Source: Phocoena phocoena (lineage: Eukaryota > Chordata > Mammalia > Artiodactyla > Phocoenidae). From it: 64,000 nt of DNA. The DNA lies in NCBI RefSeq assembly GCF_963924675.1, contig NC_089220.1, forward strand, positions 85,377,168-85,441,167, read 5' to 3'. Position numbers and translations under genes: made by a program. Below are positions 54,201 through 58,474 of the stretch, piece by piece (positions within the stretch are counted from its first letter, which is position 1; every line of letters starts with the position of its first letter). The notes under the pieces are model-generated. The model had not been told where the DNA came from and did no database searches. It saw only the letters and a program-made list of their open reading frames with translations.

Positions 54201-57200
54201 GCTCCACAACGGGAGAGGCCACAACAGTGAGAGGCCCACGTACTGCAAAAACAAAAACAACAAAAAAACATACTCTGATTTACATTTGTATGTCTAAGAA
54301 AAATAATAACACTGACAACAGAGAGTATACATGATGGTCTCCACATACACCATACAGAATATTCTTCTACAACACCAACTCAGAAAACATGAGTTTTTAG
54401 TTGGACCTCTAGGCCCAAGGGGAGGCTATGAGTTATGGTTTTAGACTCAGAGTGGCCCATCTAGGCTGCATTTCTGAAGGGAAGTTTGCTCCTGCAGCTG
54501 AATCACAATGACTACCACAGGCCCTAAGTAGTGTAAAGATTTATAAAGAGATATTGATGTTATTTTTTAAAATTCTCAGCAGCAATATGAACTCCATTAT
54601 ATAGAAAATGATTTCAGATGCCAACTTTCAGGTCTAGAAGAGACCTCACCATTCATCTACTTGAATCCCTCATGCTTACAGGTGAAGAAAGTGAGGTTCA
54701 GAGAAGTTAAATTCCTTGTCCAGGGTTGCAGCTAAATTGTGGCAGAACTGAGACAAGACCCCGGGTCAACTGAACACCTACTCCAGAGCCCATTCATACT
54801 AACTTACTGCCGCATTCTTTGAAGGAAAAAAAAAGAATAAGAAGAGATTGGCTGATGAGGGTGGGGAGGTAAATGTACTTTACTTCTTGCTGCTGACTTC
54901 ATGTCAAGCAGAGGGTGGACATCTTGACTACTTCCATCCTGATTCCCAACTTCATGTATACAGCAGTCCCCCTTATCTGCGGTTTCACTTTCTACAGTTT
55001 CATTTACCTTCAATCAACCATGGCCCAAAAATATTAACTGTGGGACTTCCCTGGTGGCGCAGTGGTTAAGAATCCACCTGCCAATGCAGGGGACCATGGA
55101 TTCAATCCCTAGTCCAGGAAGATCCCACATGCCACAGAGCAACTAAGACCGTGTGCCACAACTACTGAGCCTGCACGCCTAGAGCCCATGCTCCACAGCA
55201 GGAGAAGCCACCACAATGAGAAGCCCACGTGCCGCAACTAGAGAAAACCCATGTGCAGCAATGAAAACCCAGTGCAGCCAAAAATAAATAAATAAAATTT
55301 TTTAAAAAGAAAAAACCCAAAAACATTAACTGTGGTCCAAAAACATTAAATGGAAAATTCCAGAAATACACAATTCATACGCTTTAAATTGCACGCTGAG
55401 CTGAGTAGCATGACAAAATCTCGCGCCATCCTGCTCCCTCCTGCCCAGGACATGAATCATCCCTCTGTCCAGCAGATCCACACTGTGTGTGCTACCCGCC
55501 CATTAGTGTAGGGGAAATACCTTTATATAGGGTTCAGTACTCTCCTCGGTTTCAGGCATCCACTGGGGGTCTTGGAATGAATCCCCCGTGTGGAAGGGGG
55601 GACTACTGTATTCTTGCTCTTCTTCCCGCTTGTACATTACTCAGAGCAAAGTACAGGCCTTCACGTGATTCAGGGAGCTTCCTTACAGAGGATTGCACTG
55701 GGAGGCAGGAAACCTACTGGGCTCTCCTGGCTGGGAATGCCATTCCAGAAGACCCATAGATAGGGGCCATGCCTACAACCCTGTTGTCAGAGTCACTTCA
55801 AGTGCCCTTGGTGGCTTCTATAGCAAAAGTTTCACAGTTTTACCCTCAGAATTGAGTCAGTCATCCTGGTGATCAGGGAAACAGGAGCAAGAAGGGTATA
55901 GGCTGAAGTAAGGACAACAGTCATCTTTCCCAAACCAAGAAACTACCATCTTTTTTTTTTTTCCGGCTTAGTCAGGTCTTAGTTGCAGCACATGGGATCT
56001 GTCGTTGCTGCGTGTGGGCTCTTCATTGCTGCCCGTGGGCTTCTCTAGTTGTGGCGCATGGGCTCAGTAGTTGTGGCTTGCAGGCTTTAGTTGCCCCGCA
56101 GCATGTGGGATCTTAGTTCCCCGACCAGGGATCAAACCTGCGTCCCCTGCATTGGAAGGCAGATTCTTAACCACTGGACCACCAGGGAAGTCCCTACCAT
56201 CTTTTATAAAGACATACATATGTACATCTGGGCCTGCTCATACAGACAGACAAATTCCCTCTTTAGCAGGGTCCTAGAAATAAATTTGTTTGTTATATTG
56301 ACAGGAAAATTAAAAATACAAAACAGGAAAGGCTACTTATATGATAGTCAGAACAGATAATAAATTGATGAAGGGTGAGAAGTTTCCCTAATAATTTAAA
56401 AATGAACCATTTTTAGTGTTTGAACTCTTTTCCTTTTAATGCCAGGGCCCCCATATTTGCCATCTCTGTGTTCACAAATTTATTTTGCCTTTGAGTCTAT
56501 ACTTGTAACAAACGTGAGTCTTGTACAATGAAATATTTTAAAAGTCTACTTTGAAATTGCCTTATATGAATCCTCCTTCTCTGAGAGTGTTGCTCTGTTA
56601 TAGATACCAGTGTTTCAACGAGGTGGAAGTGTGGTACCAATAAAGACAACTATAGGAAGATCCACGGGCTGCATGACTGATTCCCCATATGGACTCCGGG
56701 TGGCCCTAAGCACTAAGGTATTTGAAAAATGTTACTTTTACACATCTTGTTTGTTACTACTCTATCTCTTTATAGTTGTAGCCTTTGAGTATGTGACACT
56801 ATGTAAAAGTGTAAACCCCATCTACGGGATAGGTGCTTCTGAAGTTTATGTAGAAATCAAAGTTTTGAATCATTTCTTGTCTGACTTTCCTGGAATTATC
56901 CTTAAGGGTACTCTTAGAACTAGAAATAATAGAAATTTCCTCTAGGGCACTGTGACCCTTGGTGCTCTGCAGCTTGACATTGATTACCACTGGACTGAAA
57001 GCTCATTGAGCCATAGGCAGCCTGCCATACGGATTAGCCCTGAATCTCAGTCTCCTGTAAAAGGGTCCTGTGTCTATGCAACATTCCAGGGACACAGTCT
57101 CATGCAATGACTTCCATGCTCATCAGATGGCTCAAACAATTACAATCTCCTTGGGTAAAACCTGGAAAGATCCAGAGTTGATCTGTCCTTTTGAGGAGAT

Positions 57201-57297
57201 CTTTTGAGCCAAAGGAGGCCTATAACAGATTCCTCTCCTAGCCATCTGCGAAAATACAGTGCCAAACACAAATCCTTACTCTTAAGCAAAAAAAAAA

Positions 57298-57340
<43 letters not shown>

Positions 57341-58331
57341 TTTGTTTTTGTTTTTCTTTCTGTACGCGGACCTCTCACTGTGGTGGCCTCTCCCGTTGCG
57401 GAGCACAGGCTCCGGACGCGCAGGCTCAGCGGCCATGGCTCCAGGCCTAGCCGCTCCGTGGCATGTGGGATCCTCCCGGACCGGGGCACGAACCCGTGTC
57501 CCCTGCATCGGCAGGCGGACTCTCAACCACTGCACCACCAGGGAAGCCCCTTAAGCAAATATTATAAAATAATTAAGCTTTCTTTTTCTTACATCTTTCT
57601 TTTCAATCCGTTTCATTTAAGCATGTTTTCTTGGGTCAAACTATGGACCTCGGGCTCATGTGAGGCCATGGAATAATTACAAGAAACTCGAGGTCCATAG
57701 CACATGAAACATTGTTAATAACAGTGAACTGCCATACGGAGTGCTGTGACATTATCTGACATGCAAAAGTGGTCCTCCTACTAAAAGACAGTAGGAACTA
57801 GATACCGTTCTCTAAATGGAGGGTCTTCTAAAGATAGTTGATCTCATATGTTGTATACCAATTTTTTCTTTTAATTTCATTTCCATTCTGTGAACTTTTC
57901 TTGACCTGTTGTCACCTTCTAGGATAGTATTTTGGGGGAAGCCACCTATGCCGCTGACCATACTTCATAGTTTAAATCTCTTTCAACAAGGCCTAACTCT
58001 TTGTCCTCCTCTTGTGTGACTTGTTTATTCATATTATTTCACAAATGTGTAGTAAGTGTATATATTGTATGACTGCTTTGTACAGCTTGAATATTAAGCA
58101 GTTGTTCAACGTAATTTTTCATAGATTTTAAAATCTATTATTTCGTTTAGGGAGGCGACAGTCTTTTCCTAGAAAGCTATTACATAAGCACATTCTCTAT
58201 CCGTGATTCACTCTCCAGGGTTCTGCTGTGGGTGAATTCTATCTCGATGATGGTCATTCATTCCAATACCTCCACCAGAAGCAATTCTTGCACAGGAAGT
58301 TTTCATTCGCCTCAGGTGTTTTGATCAACAG
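6742..58331 (+). CDS. GANC: GANC, neutral alpha-glucosidase C, 19 internal coding exons (partial gene)
   Basis: GANC is a GH31 retaining alpha-glucosidase, a paralogue of the ER glucosidase II catalytic subunit GANAB, thought to release glucose from alpha-1,4-linked substrates. Nineteen exons (listed separately) join in one frame to about 776 codons without a stop. The translated order follows the N-terminal beta-domain, the (beta/alpha)8 barrel and the C-terminal beta-domains of the family. Barrel landmarks are W-L-D-I-E-H in exon 8, W-N-D-M-N-E (nucleophile Asp) in exon 11 and T-G-D-N (acid/base Asp) in exon 13. The wording matches my memory of human GANC (914 residues) clearly better than GANAB. 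The span is only the outer limit: most of it is intron. The first ~68 codons with the start, and the last ~70 with the stop, lie outside the window. All introns are GT-AG. The gene looks intact; whether it is expressed cannot be seen. Confidence 0.96.
7594..7866 (+). mobile_element. CHR SINE, long form
   Basis: The long form has the same head, followed by repeated 'gcaac..gagaag' units and 'gacacagccaaaaa' at the end. It is flanked by the duplication 'aaagttaataaattat' (first copy ending at 7593, second at 7867-7882). Confidence 0.92.
8016..8086 (+). repeat. compound (GA)n(GT)n microsatellite
   Basis: About 25 GA units with one GG interruption, followed by about 11 GT units. It is likely length-polymorphic. 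Confidence 0.97.
8115..8250 (-). mobile_element. degenerate L1 ORF2 fragment
   Basis: The + strand text 'tgtgttcataagtaacatt' through 'ggagtcagggtgatattag' is a diverged copy of the antisense L1 reverse-transcriptase region. The cleaner copies near 13430-13510 and 60480-60560 carry the same passage. Confidence 0.6.
8913..9307 (+). mobile_element. MLT1-type MaLR LTR
   Basis: Runs from 'tgtttggggctgaat' via 'catatgttgaagccctaacc' and 'ggacacagcaagaagatgg' to 'ttgttatggcagc'. This is the plus-orientation MLT1 text, and it is followed by probable internal sequence. Confidence 0.82.
9308..10890 (+). mobile_element. probable MaLR internal remnant
   Basis: About 1.6 kb directly right of the MLT1 LTR, without other recognisable repeats and with only short frames. 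The position suggests the decayed interior of the same ancient MaLR element, and it may resume after the L1 at 13919. This is inferred mainly from position; no intact gene is present. Confidence 0.4.
10906..13903 (-). mobile_element. 5'-truncated L1, 3.0 kb, ORF2 C-terminal half
   Basis: Flanked by the 15-bp duplication 'tagacctagggattt' at 10891-10905 and 13904-13918. On the minus strand it carries the ORF2 reverse transcriptase (S-P-G-P-D-G-F near 13640, F-A-D-D-M-I-L near 12970), the C-terminal region, and a cetartiodactyl-type 3' UTR ending at the poly-T near 10910. The frame is broken near 13210-13270 and again in the C-terminal part, so the copy is dead. The long open pieces are 12705-13208 and 13269-13964. 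Confidence 0.95.
14170..14450 (-). mobile_element. MIR SINE
   Basis: The + strand shows the reverse MIR text: 'tactgagcgcttattatgtgccaggc' region, 'tttacagatgaggaaac' and 'gctctca' near the end. It is ancient, just left of exon 2. Confidence 0.8.
14551..14733 (+). CDS. GANC: GANC coding exon 2 of those visible
   Basis: The 183-nt exon follows 'tgttttccag' and ends before 'gtattt'. It completes the split Arg codon and reads L-I-S-C-S-G-D-T-G, then [13 protein letters not shown]. The reading matches the GANC N-terminal domain; phase is 2 in and 2 out. Confidence 0.95.
15018..15371 (-). mobile_element. CHR SINE, long form
   Basis: Target duplication 'gcatcctgttaactt' (15003-15017) against 'gcaccctgttaactt' (15372-15386), one mismatch. 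Confidence 0.92.
15725..16085 (+). mobile_element. CHR SINE, long form
   Basis: The head begins 'gggactttcctggtggtgta' and the tail is a (AAAT)n run near 16045-16070. A short flanking match 'cttatttt' lies on both sides. Confidence 0.88.
16437..16612 (+). mobile_element. L1 3' end, severely 5'-truncated
   Basis: 176 bp of L1 3' UTR ending in 'ccaataaagatgtg' plus an A run. It is flanked by 'aaaggtgtatata' (16424-16436 and 16613-16625). Confidence 0.93.
17170..18710 (+). mobile_element. old L1 ORF2 3' part, interrupted
   Basis: L1 text on both sides of the 17721-18420 insertion: 'ctagacaacaatgaagaaaa' on the left, and 'gagaaaatatttgcaaag' and 'aagatatacaagtgacaaat' on the right. Many stops. 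Confidence 0.75.
17721..18420 (+). mobile_element. retroposed chimeric transcript with AATAAA and A tail
   Basis: A 700-bp insert between two copies of 'aaagactatatgaaga' (17705-17720 and 18421-18436). Its left half is an antisense old L1 3' UTR ('cctctttgagtctatgaatt', 'ttatttcacttagaagaatg'). Its right half is different, L1-like sense text, ending with AATAAA at 18397-18402 and a short A run. The target duplication and tail show it moved as one RNA. Confidence 0.7.
19752..19846 (+). mobile_element. short polyadenylated retrocopy, LTR-like 3' end
   Basis: About 85 bases plus an A tail, between two copies of 'aaagaaaatag' (19741-19751 and 19847-19857). AATAAA lies at 19814-19819, about 17 bases before the tail. 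The text 'ctcctgggctgcagtcctca' near 19785 looks like an ERV LTR R region, but I cannot name the family. Confidence 0.6.
19847..20465 (+). mobile_element. old L1 ORF2 endonuclease-region fragment
   Basis: Contains diverged text for the endonuclease C-terminal part, including 'tctcagaccacaatgcaatt' (the S-D-H-N-A motif region), with frameshifts throughout. Confidence 0.75.
21240..21285 (+). CDS. GANC: GANC coding exon 3 of those visible (short, acidic linker)
   Basis: This 46-nt exon encodes an acidic linker, [15 protein letters not shown], and ends in phase 0 before 'gtaatc'. The acceptor is a tandem 'acagcag'. Starting at 21240 gives the Arg codon expected from the human protein, while using the first AG starts the exon at 21237 and adds one Ser. 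Such linkers vary between mammals. The call rests on phase continuity and position. Confidence 0.88.
21415..21530 (-). mobile_element. L2-like fragment
   Basis: The + strand text 'aggccaggcactgttcaagg' followed by 'cttggagcttatattctt' matches the reverse L2 end. Weak and short. Confidence 0.4.
22068..22278 (+). mobile_element. CHR SINE, short form
   Basis: Nearly consensus copy with intact A and B boxes and about 20 A's. Duplication 'aagaattcaggtgtc' (22053-22067 and 22279-22293). One of the youngest-looking copies. Confidence 0.95.
22372..22615 (-). mobile_element. CHR SINE, long-form variant
   Basis: Minus copy with 'gaccaccagggaagtccc' at 22599-22616 and repeated 'gttgtggcatgcggac' units. 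Flanking 'ctcactt' on both sides. Confidence 0.88.
22960..23995 (+). mobile_element. old L1 3' end, split by a SINE
   Basis: The text 'acagtgtggcagttcctaaa' continues after the SINE with 'atgatccagtaattccattt', and then 'ggaatattattcagcctt'. It ends in 'aattttaagttatgtac'. These are the ORF2 C-terminus and 3' UTR of an L1M element. Confidence 0.85.
23027..23418 (+). mobile_element. CHR SINE, long form
   Basis: Inserted in the L1 with the duplication 'agaattacaatatga' (23012-23026 and 23419-23433). The head is slightly changed ('ggggctcacctggtggtg'). Confidence 0.93.
24195..24261 (+). CDS. GANC: GANC coding exon 4 of those visible
   Basis: The 67-nt exon follows 'gccaacag' and ends before 'gtacaa'. 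It reads [13 protein letters not shown] and V-D-V-K-D-N, then leaves one base of a Gly codon. The L-G-L-W-E-E-K-F run is characteristic of GANC. Confidence 0.94.
24300..25680. other. intron between exons 4 and 5, mostly unique
   Basis: I see no exon and no young repeat. A hAT-like 'cagtggttctcagcc' start lies near 24620 with a decayed body up to about 24770; the rest looks unique. Confidence 0.4.
25690..25786 (+). CDS. GANC: GANC coding exon 5 of those visible
   Basis: The 97-nt exon follows 'ccctgcag' and ends before 'gtaaag'. It encodes G-P-A-S-I-G-L-D-F and [12 protein letters not shown]. The G-I-P-x-H-A segment is conserved in the GH31 N-terminal domain near the active-site entrance. Phase is 1 in and 2 out. 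Confidence 0.95.
25955..26165. mobile_element. hAT-type MITE remnant
   Basis: Begins 'cagtggttttcaatttt' and ends 'gtgaagatcactg', imperfect inverted ends of the hAT-Charlie sort. The body is diverged and the family uncertain. Confidence 0.45.
26849..27029 (+). CDS. GANC: GANC coding exon 6 of those visible
   Basis: The 181-nt exon follows 'tgtgtttcag' and ends before 'gtgagt'. It reads [12 protein letters not shown], then [11 protein letters not shown] and [10 protein letters not shown]. These are N-domain strands of the GH31 fold; the Y-N-x-D segment is conserved in the family. It ends in phase 0. Confidence 0.96.
27255..27408 (+). CDS. GANC: GANC coding exon 7 of those visible
   Basis: The 154-nt exon follows 'cttttccag' and ends before 'gtactt'. 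It reads [11 protein letters not shown], then [12 protein letters not shown] and [11 protein letters not shown]. The first residues (H-A, where human has Y-T) differ from the human protein, with no frame disturbance. Confidence 0.95.
27789..27945 (+). mobile_element. CHR SINE, short form, internally deleted
   Basis: Head and tail present, but about 60 bases of the middle ('gcggctgggcccgtgagcc' region) are missing between 'catgccgc' and 'caggagagg'. Duplication around 'aaaagatatgagat' on both sides. Confidence 0.92.
28312..28342 (+). repeat. (CA)n microsatellite
   Basis: About 15 CA units with a CG interruption, inside the L1. Confidence 0.9.
29205..29431 (+). mobile_element. CHR SINE, short form with 15-bp tandem duplication
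   Basis: Near-consensus copy except that 'gcctgcgcatctgga' occurs twice (29330-29344 and 29345-29359) where other copies have it once. The flanks share 'ctaaaaact'. Confidence 0.93.
29908..30336 (+). mobile_element. LTR-like repeat inserted in L1
   Basis: The L1 text breaks at 29907 and resumes at 30337, with 'acccagca' and 'acccaaca' on the two sides. The insert runs from 'tgatgactgattttgtgtca' to 'gcagaaccctaactaatat'. It is a familiar abundant mammalian repeat, but I cannot assign its family name. Confidence 0.7.
30483..30693 (+). mobile_element. CHR SINE, short form
   Basis: Duplication 'gaatggata' against 'gaatagata'. About ten substitutions from the young consensus. Confidence 0.9.
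31241..31826. other. intron stretch without recognised content
   Basis: Several short frames (for example 31298-31498), but no splice-site-bounded exon and no repeat that I recognise. Confidence 0.35.
31827..32047 (-). mobile_element. CHR SINE, short form
   Basis: Duplication 'ttaacttggt' on both sides. The T-rich left part includes (GTTTT)n. Confidence 0.9.
32048..33500. other. AT-rich intron, no gene seen
   Basis: Pyrimidine-rich text with a possible ancient repeat around 32400-32640 that I cannot name, and a (CTTT)n run at 33127-33157. No exon found. Confidence 0.35.
33520..33775 (+). mobile_element. L2-like LINE 3' fragment
   Basis: Contains 'ttgagggtagggactctgc' and an end like 'cattcaggaaacatttatca', the L2 3' pattern. 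It ends about 50 bp before GANC exon 8. Confidence 0.6.
33829..34064 (+). CDS. GANC: GANC coding exon 8 of those visible (start of catalytic barrel)
   Basis: The 236-nt exon follows 'cccccttttag' and ends in phase 0 before 'gtaaaa'. It holds [12 protein letters not shown], then [12 protein letters not shown] and Y-F-T-W. The W-L-D-I-E-H Asp is a substrate-contact position in GH31 enzymes. Confidence 0.97.
35266..35465 (+). mobile_element. CHR SINE, short form
   Basis: Duplication 'aaaagacaaatact' against 'aaaagacaagtact'. The 'acagtgaga' box near the tail is shortened. Confidence 0.93.
35589..35825 (-). mobile_element. CHR SINE, long-form variant
   Basis: Minus copy ending 'ccaccagggaagtccc', flanked by 'gaagttgttttt' (35577-35588 and 35827-35838). 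Confidence 0.92.
36290..36390 (+). mobile_element. L2/MIR-like end fragment
   Basis: The text 'ctagggagcagggaccttgc' to 'agcctaataaatgtga' has the L2/MIR3 end pattern. Short and uncertain. Confidence 0.4.
36625..36751 (+). CDS. GANC: GANC coding exon 9 of those visible
   Basis: The 127-nt exon follows 'gtcctaacag' and ends before 'gtaaga'. It encodes [10 protein letters not shown], then G-F-F-V-R-N-H-E-G and V-C-W-P-G. The D-P-H-I strand is a conserved barrel element of glucosidase II-like enzymes. Confidence 0.97.
37670..37749 (+). CDS. GANC: GANC coding exon 10 of those visible
   Basis: The 80-nt exon follows 'cctctgcag' and ends in phase 0 before 'gtttgt'. It reads [16 protein letters not shown], then L-F-A-F-S-V-Y-Q. 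The segment D-F-T-x-P-x-V-R-x-W-Y is a GH31 signature just before the nucleophile strand. Confidence 0.95.
37886..38250 (+). mobile_element. CHR SINE, long form
   Basis: Begins 137 bp behind GANC exon 10. Duplication 'aagacagagatgcca' (37871-37885) against 'aagacggggatgcca' (38251-38265). An internal 'cacaactagagagaa' unit is repeated. Confidence 0.92.
38605..38875 (-). mobile_element. MIR SINE
   Basis: Reverse MIR with 'gtgccaagcactatgctac', 'acaggtgaggaaatcaagg' and 'agcccagctcttaaccact'. Confidence 0.8.
38912..39083. mobile_element. hAT-Charlie-type MITE
   Basis: Inverted ends 'caggggtaaagaac' and 'gtttgccaacccctg'. Flanked by 8-bp 'acttagag' (38904-38911) and 'tcttagag' (39084-39091), the target size of hAT elements. 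Confidence 0.82.
39725..39870 (-). mobile_element. L2 fragment
   Basis: The + strand has 'caacaagtacttattgagaa' and 'tgaacaaaacagacaaaat', the reverse L2 pattern. It ends about 100 bp before exon 11. Confidence 0.65.
39973..40116 (+). CDS. GANC: GANC coding exon 11 of those visible (catalytic nucleophile)
   Basis: The 144-nt exon is symmetrical in phase 0, following 'cttcctag' and ending before 'gtaaaa'. It reads [18 protein letters not shown]. The Asp codon at 40003-40005 is the GH31 nucleophile. It continues with [11 protein letters not shown] and N-I-Y-G-F-Y-Q. Human GANC has His where this exon ends with Gln. Confidence 0.97.
40870..41000 (+). mobile_element. MIR-like fragment
   Basis: 'cagtcacttaacctctctga' and then 'agcaccaagtaaatactatt' match the middle and end of MIR. 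Weak. Confidence 0.45.
41220..41316 (+). CDS. GANC: GANC coding exon 12 of those visible
   Basis: The 97-nt exon follows 'gactttatag' and ends before 'gtaagg'. It encodes [12 protein letters not shown], then [16 protein letters not shown]. The R-P-F-x-L-T-R-S-x-F-A-G motif is strongly conserved in the family. Confidence 0.97.
41596..42033 (-). mobile_element. L1 3' end, 5'-truncated
   Basis: 438 bp of the cetartiodactyl L1 3' region, about 90% like the end of the 10906 element by eye. Flanked by 'tgggatggtcatct' (41582-41595 and 42034-42047). Confidence 0.94.
42385..42760 (+). mobile_element. old L1 3' fragment
   Basis: Contains 'caaatatccaacaatacagg' and 'aattatggtatatccgtatg', diverged L1 3' text. 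No coding value. Confidence 0.6.
42826..43060 (+). mobile_element. L1 3' end, 5'-truncated
   Basis: Ends 'aaatcaactatactccaatt' plus A's. Flanked by 'agataacag' on both sides (second copy 43061-43069). Confidence 0.88.
43605..43830 (+). mobile_element. MIR SINE
   Basis: 'agagcactgactttagagtc', 'gttgttgtaatgattaagtg' and 'tctgtaaatgttaactactg' follow MIR from start to end. Confidence 0.85.
43890..44375 (+). mobile_element. old L1 ORF2 C-terminal fragment
   Basis: 'aattggacttcatcgaaatt' and 'aaaggacttgtatccagaat' are L1 ORF2 text. Ends about 110 bp before exon 13. Confidence 0.85.
44488..44589 (+). CDS. GANC: GANC coding exon 13 of those visible (acid/base residue)
   Basis: The 102-nt exon follows 'accaaag' and ends before 'gtaagt'. 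It reads [11 protein letters not shown], then [16 protein letters not shown]. The Asp of T-G-D-N at 44505-44507 is the GH31 acid/base. Behind the donor, at 44644, sits a short L1 fragment, and then a 5S rRNA pseudogene. Confidence 0.97.
44644..44732 (-). mobile_element. 89-bp L1 3' end
   Basis: Starts with (TTA)n and 'attggagtgtggttgcttta'. Flanked by a 17-bp duplication with one mismatch (44627-44643 and 44733-44749). A full target duplication around so short a piece shows extreme 5' truncation. Confidence 0.9.
44801..44890 (+). pseudogene. 5S rRNA pseudogene, 3'-truncated
   Basis: About 90 bases align to the first three quarters of mammalian 5S rRNA, including the 'ggccataccaccctgaac' start and the 'agctaagcagggtcgggcc' region of the internal promoter. 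From memory I count about eight substitutions, among them T for C in the first stem, and the last ~30 bases are missing. It sits 211 bp behind GANC exon 13, just right of a tiny L1 fragment. It is a dead retrocopy, not an rRNA gene. Confidence 0.9.
45208..45244 (+). repeat. (CT)n microsatellite
   Basis: About 18 CT units in the intron between exons 13 and 14. Confidence 0.96.
45250..45927. other. intron before exon 14, nothing recognised
   Basis: Open frames at 45419-45697 and 45586-45783 lack splice context. I see no repeat. Confidence 0.35.
45928..46171 (+). CDS. GANC: GANC coding exon 14 of those visible
   Basis: At 244 nt this is the longest exon here. It follows 'gactaatcag', an acceptor with a weak pyrimidine tract, and ends before 'gtaaac'. 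It encodes [10 protein letters not shown], then [16 protein letters not shown] and L-P-Y-W-Y-S-L-F-Y. These form the last barrel strands; the F-F-R-x-H motif contributes an active-site His. Confidence 0.97.
46501..47007 (+). mobile_element. solo ERV-type LTR with TATA box
   Basis: A 507-bp unit from 'tgtgtctctttggcttgagg' to 'cgtcccagca', that is TG..CA ends. It contains 'gttatataagcctcaatt' (46831) as a TATA box and 'aattaaatttg' with a downstream 'ctcctgttaa' region. I recognise it as a common class I-like mammalian LTR but cannot name the subfamily. No internal viral gene is attached. Confidence 0.72.
47195..47370 (+). mobile_element. MER5A-like hAT MITE
   Basis: 'cagttcctcagtctggctca', 'gagaaatacagattccaagg' and 'ggtttagagaccgctg' follow MER5A at high divergence. 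Confidence 0.65.
47968..48266 (-). mobile_element. CHR SINE, long form
   Basis: Flanked by 'ctcataaaatc' (47957-47967 and 48267-48277). Ends 145 bp before exon 15. Confidence 0.93.
48412..48476 (+). CDS. GANC: GANC coding exon 15 of those visible
   Basis: The 65-nt exon follows 'ctttccccag' and ends before 'gtgagc'. It reads [10 protein letters not shown], then V-E-D-E-Y-M-L. This is the transition to the proximal C-terminal beta-domain. Confidence 0.95.
49310..49440 (+). mobile_element. L2 3' end
   Basis: 'gactgtaaacttcatgaggg', then 'ccagagccttagcacagtgc' and 'tgaatatttgttgaatta', the classic L2 end. Confidence 0.75.
49945..50021 (+). CDS. GANC: GANC coding exon 16 of those visible
   Basis: The 77-nt exon follows 'acttttcag' and ends in phase 0 before 'gtaaaa'. 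It reads [13 protein letters not shown], then [10 protein letters not shown]. The L-V-x-P-V and Y/F-L-P-G elements are typical of the GH31 C-terminal sandwich. Confidence 0.95.
50060..50490 (-). mobile_element. MLT1-like MaLR LTR
   Basis: The + strand shows 'tctcacagttctggaggct' and 'tcttataagacacttgtgg' and ends 'gccaccattcagcccacta', the reverse of a diverged MLT1. It begins 39 bp behind exon 16. Confidence 0.7.
51083..51430 (+). mobile_element. CHR SINE, long form
   Basis: Flanked by 'aagattataaac' (51071-51082 and 51431-51442). Confidence 0.93.
51560..51685 (+). mobile_element. L2 3' fragment
   Basis: 'tgagggcagtgatttttatc' and 'tatccccagcatctagatgg' match the L2 end. Confidence 0.65.
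51900..52055 (+). mobile_element. L1 ORF2 reverse-transcriptase fragment
   Basis: 'cagaaatccttgacaaaaca' and 'acttcatgacaaggtggggc' are diverged RT text just before the fingers/palm region. No frame remains. Confidence 0.65.
52562..52914 (-). mobile_element. CHR SINE, long form
   Basis: Flanked by 'gatcattaagttttt' (52547-52561 and 52915-52929). Confidence 0.94.
52935..53060 (+). mobile_element. L2 3' end
   Basis: 'actgtaaaatccatgagggc' and then 'ataaataacttttggatgg' match L2. The SINE at 52562 lies directly to its left. Confidence 0.65.
53297..53371 (+). CDS. GANC: GANC coding exon 17 of those visible
   Basis: The 75-nt phase-0 exon follows 'cttttcag' and ends before 'gtaagt'. It encodes V-W-Y-D-S-K-T-F, then [15 protein letters not shown]. 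The length is divisible by three, so skipping it would keep the frame. Confidence 0.95.
53410..53770 (-). mobile_element. MLT1 MaLR LTR
   Basis: Clear reverse MLT1: 'ataccatagactgggtgact', 'gtgtcctcacatggcagagg' and 'gtcacattgggggttggggc'. It starts 39 bp behind exon 17. Confidence 0.88.
53771..54045 (+). mobile_element. old L1 3' UTR fragment
   Basis: 'gatagtggttgcctagagct' and 'tgtacactataaatgggtga' are L1M 3' text, ending in an A run where the next SINE inserted. Confidence 0.7.
54055..54262 (+). mobile_element. CHR SINE, short form
   Basis: Flanked by 'aaaaacatactctg' on both sides. The tail is (CAAAAA)n. Confidence 0.94.
54610..54790 (-). mobile_element. MIR SINE
   Basis: 'acaggtgaagaaagtgaggt', 'ttgtccagggttgcagctaa' and 'tactccagagcccattcat' follow reverse MIR. 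Confidence 0.7.
54961..55608. mobile_element. Tigger1-type internally deleted DNA transposon, split by a SINE
   Basis: The ends 'cagcagtcccccttatctgc' and 'ggggggactactg' sit between TA dinucleotides at 54959-54960 and 55609-55610. Interior text such as 'aatctcgcgccatcctgctc' and 'gtttcaggcatccactgggg' is Tigger1-like. The transposase gene is missing. Confidence 0.85.
55043..55315 (+). mobile_element. CHR SINE, long form
   Basis: Inserted in the Tigger1 element with a 19-bp duplication, one mismatch (55024-55042 and 55316-55334). Confidence 0.94.
55955..56193 (-). mobile_element. CHR SINE, long-form variant
   Basis: Flanked by 'ctaccatctttt' (55943-55954 and 56194-56205). Confidence 0.92.
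56604..56717 (+). CDS. GANC: GANC coding exon 18 of those visible
   Basis: The 114-nt phase-0 exon follows 'ctgttatag' and ends before 'gtattt'. It reads [14 protein letters not shown], then [10 protein letters not shown]. The P-V-F-x-R-G-G-x-x-x-P motif is a conserved GH31 C-terminal signature. Confidence 0.96.
57291..57549 (-). mobile_element. CHR SINE, short form with expanded (TA)n tail
   Basis: Flanked by 'cttaagcaaa' (57281-57290 and 57550-57559). Between the A run and the body lies an 18-unit (TA)n tract at about 57303-57337, so the microsatellite grew within the SINE tail. Confidence 0.92.
58219..58331 (+). CDS. GANC: GANC coding exon 19 of those visible (last in window)
   Basis: The 113-nt exon follows 'actctccag' and ends two bases into a codon before 'gtaatg'. 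It encodes [15 protein letters not shown], then F-A-S-G-V-L-I-N. The L-Y/F-x-D-D-G motif marks the distal C-terminal domain. I found no continuation in 58332-64000, so the final exon or exons lie further right. Confidence 0.95.
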
Positions 58332-58474
58332 GTAATGGCAGCTAAAAGAGCTGTGTGCTTTCTTAAATTATGCTATCCTCAAATGCAGAGCTGCTATTTT
58401 AAGAAATTAATGATGAAGGCCACTTGTGGAGTATTCTTCATTTTTCCCCCCCCAGGTTCATTAAGGTATAATTT

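Noticed and set aside
54804..55069. Open frames around 54804-55069 on both strands
   Set aside because: They overlap the start of the Tigger1 remnant and have no exon borders.
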